Source of the DNA: Brumimicrobium ulvae
Lineage (GTDB): Bacteria; Bacteroidota; Bacteroidia; Flavobacteriales_D; Crocinitomicaceae
Assembly: GCF_947504225.1 (NCBI RefSeq)
Contig: NZ_CANNGT010000015.1
Coordinates: 1 to 48,828 of the forward strand
Direction of reading: 5' to 3'
DNA length: 48,828 bases
Below, piece by piece: positions 42,759 to 48,828 of this stretch. The notes beneath the pieces were generated by a model. That model saw only the letters and a list, made by a program, of their open reading frames with translations, searched no databases and was not told the DNA's origin. The translations under genes were made by a program, and so were the position numbers. Each line of letters begins with the position of its first letter. The stretch's first letter is position 1.

Positions 42759-44465
42759 ATGAAAAATAGAAAGACAATATATATCGCGATCGCCACTCTT
42801 GTTTTAGGTTTATTATTGGGTTGGATGATTTTTGGATCAGCAGCTAAGTCAGGTCAGGCAGAAGCCCACGATCATACTGAAGAAACCATTTGGACGTGTT
42901 CAATGCATCCTCAAATTCGAGCAAATGAACCCGGAGCTTGTCCTTTGTGTGGAATGGATTTAATTCCTTTGAGCACGGATTCTAACGATGATGGAAATCC
43001 TTTAGAAATTCGAATGTCCCCGACGGCTATGCAATTGGCGAATGTACAAACTTCGATTGTGACCAAACAGAAACCGATCAAAGAAGTGCGGATGAATGGA
43101 AAAGTGAAAACAGATGAACGCAATGTTTATTCTCAATCCTCACACATTCCAGGGAGAATTGAAAAACTGACAGTAAACTTTACTGGGGAAACTATTCAAA
43201 AAGGACAAGTTTTGGCTTACATCTATTCTCCGGAATTAGTTGCAGCACAAGAAGAGTTGTTTGAAGCGCAAAAAATAAAGGAATCCCAACCTTCTTTGTA
43301 TAATGCCGCCAAAGAAAAACTAAAGAATTGGAAGTTAACAGAAAATCAAATCAATAAGATCCTTGCAAATGGAGAAATTCAAGAACAATTCCCAATTCTA
43401 GCAGACGTTTCTGGAGTTGTTACCGACAAGAGAATCAACCTTGGAGATTACATTCAAAAAGGACAATCGTTGTATGAAATAGCTGACATCAATACGGTTT
43501 GGGTACTGTTCGACGTTTACGAAAGCGACATTCCTTGGATTAAACAAGGTGATCAAGTAGAATTCACCGTTCGTGCACTTTCCAACGAGAAATTCAAAGG
43601 CGAAGTTTCATTTATTGACCCTGTGATAAACTCTGAAACTAGAGTTGCTTCAGCACGTGTGATTATCAAAAATCCTGGACAAAGATTAAAGCCAGATATG
43701 TTCGTTCAAGGAACAATTAAAAGTCAATTGGATGTAAATGAAGAAGTGATTGTTGTTCCAAAATCTGCTGTAATGTGGACAGGAGAACGTTCTGTTGTTT
43801 ACGTGAAAAACGCAAGTTCTGATAAAGTTAGCTTTTTGATGAAAATGGTCACTTTAGGACCTTCATTGGGAGACGGATACCTCATTAAAGAAGGTCTAGA
43901 AGTTGGAGATGAAATCGCTACGAATGGAACATTTAGTATTGACGCAGCAGCACAATTAGCAGGTAAACCAAGTATGATGAGTCCAGACGCTGGAAAAGGA
44001 CATTCAGAAATAACAATCGGTCAAAAAGAAAAAGATGCCCTCTCCCCTCTTTTTGAAGCGTATTTTACATTAAAAGACAACTTAGTCAATGACGATTTCA
44101 AACCTGGAATTTCAAGTGCAAAGCAAATGTTTGAAACACTAAATCAAGTCGATATGAAAGTCTTTACTGGCGATGCACATGACTTTTGGATGAAAAGAAG
44201 TGACCAACTAAAAAGTCAATTGAAAAATGCCGCAGCAACAAAGGACATTCAAAAGCTAAGGATTTTCTTTGAACAAATCTCTGAAGAAATGATTCTCCTT
44301 TTGAAAACTTTTGGAGCTATGGACAAAGCTATTTATATTGAACATTGCCCTATGGTAAACAACGACAAAGGTGCGGACTGGCTGAGTTTAGAATCAGAAA
44401 TTAAGAATCCATATTATGGAGCAGCGATGCTGAAGTGTGGAGAGGTGAAGCAAGTAATTAAATAG
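42759..44465 (+). CDS. cusB: Periplasmic metal efflux adaptor CusB with metal-binding and DUF3347 domains
   Basis: 568 residues. After the signal anchor (residues 5-28) comes a heavy-metal-binding domain, IWTCSMHPQI then GACPLCGMDLIPL (about 44-70). It also holds the barrel-sandwich and membrane-fusion domains (SHIPGRIEKLTVNFTGETIQ, VLFDVYESDIPWI). The last 150 residues are DUF3347 (FEAYFTLKDNLVNDDF, YIEHCPMVNNDKGADWLS, GAAMLKCGEV), a metal-binding domain common in Bacteroidota CusB proteins. It links CusA and the TolC channel and delivers metal. A decayed copy of its extreme C-terminus lies at 46537. Confidence 0.93.
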   Translation: MKNRKTIYIAIATLVLGLLLGWMIFGSAAKSGQAEAHDHTEETIWTCSMHPQIRANEPGACPLCGMDLIPLSTDSNDDGNPLEIRMSPTAMQLANVQTSIVTKQKPIKEVRMNGKVKTDERNVYSQSSHIPGRIEKLTVNFTGETIQKGQVLAYIYSPELVAAQEELFEAQKIKESQPSLYNAAKEKLKNWKLTENQINKILANGEIQEQFPILADVSGVVTDKRINLGDYIQKGQSLYEIADINTVWVLFDVYESDIPWIKQGDQVEFTVRALSNEKFKGEVSFIDPVINSETRVASARVIIKNPGQRLKPDMFVQGTIKSQLDVNEEVIVVPKSAVMWTGERSVVYVKNASSDKVSFLMKMVTLGPSLGDGYLIKEGLEVGDEIATNGTFSIDAAAQLAGKPSMMSPDAGKGHSEITIGQKEKDALSPLFEAYFTLKDNLVNDDFKPGISSAKQMFETLNQVDMKVFTGDAHDFWMKRSDQLKSQLKNAAATKDIQKLRIFFEQISEEMILLLKTFGAMDKAIYIEHCPMVNNDKGADWLSLESEIKNPYYGAAMLKCGEVKQVIK

Positions 44466-44499
44466 TTAATTAAAAGACCAATAAATAAACATTACAATT

Positions 44500-46512
44500 A
44501 TGAAACAACACGAAAATCATAAAGAAATGGAACATTCAAAAATGAAGCATTCTGAACACGGCAACGAGGAACACAACCACCACGAAATGATGATACAAGA
44601 CTTTAAGAGAAGGTTTTGGATTTCGATGATTTTAACACTTCCCATCCTTGCTTTAGCACCAATGATACAAGGCCTATTGGGTGTTGATTGGAAATTTACA
44701 GGAAGTAATTACGTGCTTTTTGGTTTATCCAGTATTGTCTATTTTTATGGAGGCTGGCCTTTTTTAACAGGCTTAGTAACTGAATTAAAGGACAAAGCCA
44801 TTGGGATGATGACGCTTATTGCGGTCGCTATTTCCGCTGCCTATTTTTACAGTGTTGCGGTTGTTTTCGGCTTTGAAGGTCAAACTTTCTTTTGGGAATT
44901 AGCTACACTTATCGACGTAATGTTAATCGGACATTGGCTTGAGATGCGCTCTATACTTGGTGCAAGCAAAGCTTTGGAAGCCTTAGCAGACTTAATGCCG
45001 AACGAAGCCAACTTAGTTGAAGAAAACCAGACGCGTAAAGTTCAAATTGATGAACTTAAAGAGGATGATCTCATTTTAATTCGACCAGGTGAAAAAGTTC
45101 CTGCCGATGGAATTATTGTCGAAGGAGAAAGTGATTTCAATGAAAGTATGTTAACTGGTGAAAGTAAACCGATTACCAAAAGTATTGAAGAGGAAGTTAT
45201 CGGTGGAGCAATCAATGGAAATGGTGTGGTGAAAGTCCGTGTGAAAGGAATCGGAGAAGGAGGTTATCTCTCCAAAGTAATCGAAATGGTACAAACGGCG
45301 CAAAAGCAAAAATCAAAAACACAGCGACTTGCAGACACCGCAGCCAAATGGTTGACAATTGCAGCCTTGGTCTTAGGGTTTGGAACGTTTTTCGTTTGGA
45401 TGGCAATGGGAAAAGACCTTGCTTTCTCAATGGAACGCATGGTAACTGTGATGGTAATTTGTTGTCCGCACGCTCTAGGATTAGCCATTCCACTTGTTGC
45501 TTCAATTTCTACAAGTATTTCCGCTCAAAATGGTTTATTGATTCGCAATAGAACAGCTTTTGAAGCCTCTCGAAAAATAACCACCATCGTTTTTGATAAA
45601 ACAGGAACTTTAACCAAAGGTTCGCATGAAATTACTCGTATGGTTTCGCTTCATTCTGACTATACAGAAACGGATCTATTAACTTATGCCGCAGCAGTAG
45701 AAAGTCCCTCAGAACATCATATTGCCAAGGGATTAGCACGAAAAGCAAAAGAAGTCAATCTGGACCTACCCTCAGTTTCTGAATTTAAATACACAGCAGG
45801 TGTTGGAGTAAGCGGAAAAGTAAACGGCAAAGAAGTTCATGCCGGAGGAAATATGTTGTTGGAGAAAATGAATAAAACAGTCGACAGTGACGAAAATGAA
45901 GGCATAGAAACCAAGGTTTTCACTTTTGTGGATGGCGAATTAATCGGTTTCATCACTTTTGCAGATGAAATAAGAGAAAGTTCTTTTGATGCCATACAAA
46001 CACTACATAATCATAACATAAAAGCTTCTTTACTCACAGGAGATAATGAAATTGTTGCTAAAGATGTTGCTGAGAAACTAGGACTCGACGATTACATGGC
46101 AGAAGTGCTACCCGATCAAAAATTAGAGAAAATCAAAGAATTGCAAGCACAAGATGAATTTGTTGCTATGGTGGGTGATGGTGTAAATGATGCGCCTGCT
46201 CTTGCCCAAGCGGATGTTGGAATTGCGATTGGCTCTGGAACTGATGTTGCTGCAGAAACTGCCGACATCGTCTTAATGGACAGTAACCCGAAGGACATTG
46301 TTAATTTAATAATATTTGGAAAAGCGACTTACAAAAAAATGGTTCAAAACTTAGTTTGGGCTACGGGATACAATGTTATCGCTTTGCCTTTAGCAACAGG
46401 TTTCATTCCAGGACTAATGATAAGTCCCGCTTTTGGAGCTGCTTTGATGAGCGTGAGTACTATAGTTTGTGCCTTGAATGCGCAATTGTTGAGGAGGAAG
46501 ATTGGGGGGTAG
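44500..46512 (+). CDS. copB: Copper-exporting P-type ATPase, CopB (P1B-3) type
   Basis: 670 residues. The N-terminus is a His/Glu/Met-rich metal-binding tail (residues 1-32). The transport motif is CPHALGLAIP in TM6, the CPH signature of the P1B-3 group (Cu2+ or Ag+), rather than the CPC of Cu+ ATPases. The phosphorylation site is DKTGTLTKG, the actuator has LTGESKP, and the nucleotide domain has SPSEHHIAKGL and MVGDGVNDAPALAQAD. It is an inner-membrane exporter. It lies 34 bases after cusB and closes the operon. Confidence 0.93.
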   Translation: MKQHENHKEMEHSKMKHSEHGNEEHNHHEMMIQDFKRRFWISMILTLPILALAPMIQGLLGVDWKFTGSNYVLFGLSSIVYFYGGWPFLTGLVTELKDKAIGMMTLIAVAISAAYFYSVAVVFGFEGQTFFWELATLIDVMLIGHWLEMRSILGASKALEALADLMPNEANLVEENQTRKVQIDELKEDDLILIRPGEKVPADGIIVEGESDFNESMLTGESKPITKSIEEEVIGGAINGNGVVKVRVKGIGEGGYLSKVIEMVQTAQKQKSKTQRLADTAAKWLTIAALVLGFGTFFVWMAMGKDLAFSMERMVTVMVICCPHALGLAIPLVASISTSISAQNGLLIRNRTAFEASRKITTIVFDKTGTLTKGSHEITRMVSLHSDYTETDLLTYAAAVESPSEHHIAKGLARKAKEVNLDLPSVSEFKYTAGVGVSGKVNGKEVHAGGNMLLEKMNKTVDSDENEGIETKVFTFVDGELIGFITFADEIRESSFDAIQTLHNHNIKASLLTGDNEIVAKDVAEKLGLDDYMAEVLPDQKLEKIKELQAQDEFVAMVGDGVNDAPALAQADVGIAIGSGTDVAAETADIVLMDSNPKDIVNLIIFGKATYKKMVQNLVWATGYNVIALPLATGFIPGLMISPAFGAALMSVSTIVCALNAQLLRRKIGG

Positions 46513-46536
46513 ATATTGAGGAATAATTCCATTAAA

Positions 46537-46599
46537 TCGAGAGAAGTTAGAATCCCATATTGCAGAGCAGCGATATTGAATTGTGGTGAGGTGTTGTAG
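46537..46599 (+). pseudogene. Decayed copy of the cusB C-terminus
   Basis: It reads SREVRIPYCRAAILNCGEVL then stop, against ESEIKNPYYGAAMLKCGEVK in the DUF3347 end of cusB at 44390-44455. About half of the residues match, and the DNA also aligns. It follows copB directly and has no start. It is the remnant of a second DUF3347 protein or a partial duplication. Confidence 0.65.
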
Positions 46600-46700
46600 C
46601 TTGTGGAGTAAGGTGCTACCTGATTAGCAAAACACCTTATTCAGTTAGAAACTATTGTTTTTTCAATATAATAAGGAGTTACTCCCTTAAAATCCGATGT

Positions 46701-46890
46701 TTACACCATCCTCACCTTTGACTTACCGAAGCCTTCTCTAAAAGTATCACTCACAGTAAATTTATTTTTACCAATAGTTAGATTGCTTTTTCCGTAAGAA
46801 TCAACTTTTTGAAGGTTGATGATTTATGAACGATTGATCTGCAAGCACATACTTTCAGGCAAAAAGGTTTTTACTTTTTTTAGTGTAATG
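46701..46890 (-). pseudogene. LytTR DNA-binding domain remnant
   Basis: On the minus strand the frame reads LPESMCLQINRS, TAA stop (46826-46824), then IINLQKVDSYGKSNLTIGKN and KFTVSDTFREGF to a stop at 46701. This is the recognisable C-terminal half of a LytTR response regulator, where the stop replaces the usual Tyr or Phe of RSYIINL. Upstream sequence has no regulator domain. It is a dead gene fragment. Confidence 0.7.
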
Positions 46891-47057
46891 TTGATTATAG
46901 ATGGACTGTTATAAATTTGAATATTGCTCTCTCATAAAAATTAGACAACAACTTGTTACTCAAATATAAAAACGATGTGACTCTAAAATAAGTCAACAGA
47001 TTGTTGACCAATCGAGGTAGAGTTTAAAAATGTGATTGATTTAAACTCAAATGATTA
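46891..47057. other. Non-coding gap before the second 333-bp repeat
   Basis: AT-rich, no supported gene, and no clear hairpin. It links the LytTR remnant to the repeat. Confidence 0.4.
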
Positions 47058-47390
47058 TTATTTGGCCACCTTTTCCGCCTACTACCTGTAGTTTGTATTT
47101 GAAAACAGACGATTTTTATAAATTGAATAAATTTTGAGAATTATTTTACTTTTCTTTCTTTAGGAGATGCCATAGCATCAGCCGACAAGAAAAAAATTAA
47201 AAGAAGCTCAAAAGAATCGATTTTAATATTGCTGTGTTTCCAAATTCAAACTATTAAGTCTGTTTGTTGTTTGTGGCAAACAATGCTTTTTGCGGGAGCT
47301 TCACAAGGTTGCTCCACAAACGAGCTTGTTTACAACAAAAACAACTTCACAAAGCTACCGGTTTTCGTCGGGGTGGAAATCGAAGCTTCG
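47058..47390 (+). repeat. 333-bp dispersed repeat, copy 2
   Basis: It matches 26717-27049 over its whole length with only base changes. It again precedes a promoter and hairpin leader and a cassette gene. Open frames of 60-70 codons inside it overlap each other and are not credible genes. Confidence 0.85.
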
Positions 47391-47528
47391 TGTTGGAATA
47401 TTAAGCGTAGAATTAAACGTTTATTATACGTATAATTATTCGGTTAGGAGGTGGGTTAAATATTTTATTCTTTTTATAATCAATTGAAAACGCTTGTTGT
47501 AGTTGAGCTTTTGTGTTGAAATTAATGT

Positions 47529-47584
47529 TATATTTGGTAGAGAAATATATAGGTGATATATGCGTAATTGCGTATATCCAATTG
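47529..47584 (+). promoter_or_regulatory. Cassette-array leader: promoter plus hairpin (attI-like), copy 2
   Basis: TATATTTG at 47529-47536 is a -7 box. TATAGGT is followed by the stem GATATATGC (47555-47563) with GCGTATATC (47570-47578), one G-T pair, then CCAATT and the boundary GTT at 47584. The distance from the -7 box to the boundary is 48 bases against 46 in copy 1. The stem sequence differs from copy 1 but pairing is kept. Confidence 0.65.
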
Positions 47585-47610
47585 TTGGCAGTCAGCTAAA
47601 TAAAAAACAA

Positions 47611-48741
47611 ATGAAAAGAAAAATTGCGATAATTGGAGGAGGAATTGCAGGACTTACCTTTGCTCGTTGCATTTCTGATGACTATGAAACACACATTTTC
47701 GAAAAAAAACAAGAATTTGGAGAAGTAGGAGCTGCAATTAGTGTGTTTCCAAATGCACTCTGTGTAATGGATGAAATTGGATTACTTGATAACATACTAA
47801 ATACAAGTGGAAAGTTTGAAAATGTGTATCTTAAGACGGCTAATGGAAATATCTTAAGTAAATCAACACCTAAAAGCGATTACCCTGTTATTTGCATTCA
47901 CCGAGCCAATCTTCATAAAATTTTATTGACAGATATTAATGCTCATTTACATATTGATAGTGGCGTAAAGAAACTTACCAATTTAGACAATGGACAAGTA
48001 GAGATAATTCTTGAAAATGGTAAATCTTCGGTTTTTGATGCAGTAATTGGAGCTGATGGAATACATTCCATAGTCAGAAAAAACATCATCAATGATGGAG
48101 CACCGATATTTAGAGGATATAATATTTGGCGTGGTGTAGTAAAAACCAATTTTGATATTGGATACGCAAGTGAAACCTACGGAAAAGGTCAACGGGTTGG
48201 AATTGTTCCAATAAAAGACGGTGTATATGGTTGGTGGGCAACTTATAATGAAGAGTTTTTGAAAGATGACGAACCTGAAGGCACAAAACAAAAACTTAAA
48301 CGTCTTTTTGGAAATTGGCATTACCCTATTCCTGAGCTTATCGAAAACACAGAAAATATATTGAAAAATAGTTTGTCAGACCGTAATCCACACAAAGGTT
48401 GGACAAGTGGCAATATTACACTGATTGGAGATGCAGCACACCCGACCACTCCGAATCTAGGACAAGGTGGTTGTATGGCCATTGAAGGGGCTTATCTTTT
48501 GGCTAAATGTATCAACAAATATGGACTATCTACTAAAGCATATGAAATTTACGAAAAGCATCAATTCCCACGTTCCCAAGAAATTATAAACGAAAGTTTG
48601 AAACTTGGAAAAATTGGTCAAATCACCAACCCTATATTAATCACCTTAAGAAACTTATTTTTCAAAATAATACCTTCAAGCATTGCAATGAAAATGATAG
48701 ATAAATATTTTTCTTATAGAGTAACAGAAATAAAAATATAA
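47611..48741 (+). CDS. FAD-dependent monooxygenase (cassette gene)
   Basis: 376 residues from the ATG at 47611; an upstream ATG at 47560 lies in the leader hairpin. It is a group A flavin monooxygenase: IIGGGIAGLTFA (FAD Rossmann, about 6-17), VIGADGIHSIVR (DG motif, near 145) and LIGDAAHPTTPNLGQGGCMA (GD motif, near 270). Such enzymes hydroxylate aromatic or polycyclic compounds, including some antibiotics; it is not a close TetX match. It begins 26 bases inside the cassette boundary GTTGGCAGTC, like the other cassette genes. Its 3' flank GAACTGCCA is the start of the matching end site, interrupted by an intron. Confidence 0.87.
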   Translation: MKRKIAIIGGGIAGLTFARCISDDYETHIFEKKQEFGEVGAAISVFPNALCVMDEIGLLDNILNTSGKFENVYLKTANGNILSKSTPKSDYPVICIHRANLHKILLTDINAHLHIDSGVKKLTNLDNGQVEIILENGKSSVFDAVIGADGIHSIVRKNIINDGAPIFRGYNIWRGVVKTNFDIGYASETYGKGQRVGIVPIKDGVYGWWATYNEEFLKDDEPEGTKQKLKRLFGNWHYPIPELIENTENILKNSLSDRNPHKGWTSGNITLIGDAAHPTTPNLGQGGCMAIEGAYLLAKCINKYGLSTKAYEIYEKHQFPRSQEIINESLKLGKIGQITNPILITLRNLFFKIIPSSIAMKMIDKYFSYRVTEIKI

Positions 48742-48754
48742 AGCCGAACTGCCA

Positions 48755-48828
48755 GTCGAGTAGGTAAAGGGGAATTTCACCCCTAAACCTCTCACAGAAC
48801 CGTACGTGAACCTCTCGATTCATACGGC
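48755..48828 (-). mobile_element. 3' end of a group II intron (continues past the window)
   Basis: On the minus strand, bases 48828-48788 read GCCGTATGAA, a loop, and TTCACGTACGGTTC, the domain V hairpin with its bulge. Bases 48787-48755 form domain VI (GGGG/CCCC and AGGT/ACCT stem) with an unpaired A at 48761, six bases before the end, as the branch point. The intron ends CTACTCGAC at 48755. The exon that follows is TGGCAGTTCGGC. Its orientation opposite to the cassette gene, inside an attC-like end, matches known group IIC-attC introns. Confidence 0.85.

Noticed and set aside
47611..48741. TetX-type tetracycline-inactivating enzyme
   Set aside because: It shares only the general flavin monooxygenase motifs; the regions outside them do not look like TetX.

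Overview
The window is AT-rich DNA from a member of the Bacteroidota, most likely a Flavobacteriales organism. The evidence is the TAnnTTTG -7 promoter boxes in front of many genes, a type IX secretion sorting domain on a secreted protein, HmuY/TonB-type haem uptake genes, and an HYC_CC_PP protein leading a Cus-type copper efflux operon. Genus cannot be set from the sequence alone.

Layout. 1-10.8 kb is ordinary core chromosome: a K+/H+ antiporter, EttA, a PepD dipeptidase, a heptosyltransferase-like enzyme, the proline operon proC-proB-proA closed by a terminator, and shikimate kinase. 11.0-11.4 kb holds two identical tRNA-Lys(UUU) genes, each with its own promoter and terminator, followed by a gene-poor stretch with a small HTH gene. 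12.5-16.3 kb holds unrelated small units: an alpha/beta hydrolase divergent from a TetR regulator across a duplicated operator, an OsmC gene broken by a nonsense codon, and a phosphotransferase. 16.3-26.6 kb is a haem/iron island. A leftward operon (ankyrin protein, DUF2271 protein, PepSY-flavodoxin reductase) and a rightward group (secreted HmuY-like protein, DUF6607 protein, HmuR-like receptor, HmuY-like lipoprotein) diverge from one control region with mirrored promoters and Fur-like boxes.

26.7-34.6 kb is the most unusual part: an integron-like gene cassette array with no integrase in the window. It opens with a 333-bp repeat, a promoter and a hairpin. Three cassettes follow, each ending in an attC-like folded site. 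The first 10 bases of each cassette (GTTAGCTGGC, GTTAGAGAAC, GTTAGCTATC) are the exact reverse complement of that cassette's own last 10 bases, which is how integron cassettes are built. The cargo is defence-like: a three-gene OLD-family ATPase/TOPRIM operon, a lipoprotein switched out of frame by a 10-bp tandem repeat, and an Abi_C protein paired with a protein carrying two HEPN-like R-x5-H motifs. A class III Fic protein and a further gene follow in decayed cassette-like context.

34.8-36.9 kb returns to chromosome (secreted protein, YccF, carbonic anhydrase). 37.2-46.5 kb is a copper/silver efflux operon (HYC_CC_PP protein, CusA, TolC-like, CusB, CopB-type ATPase). After two gene remnants, the same 333-bp repeat, promoter and hairpin leader returns at 47.06 kb in front of an FAD monooxygenase cassette. 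That cassette's 3' attC-like end is cut by the 3' end of a group II intron on the minus strand, which runs off the window.
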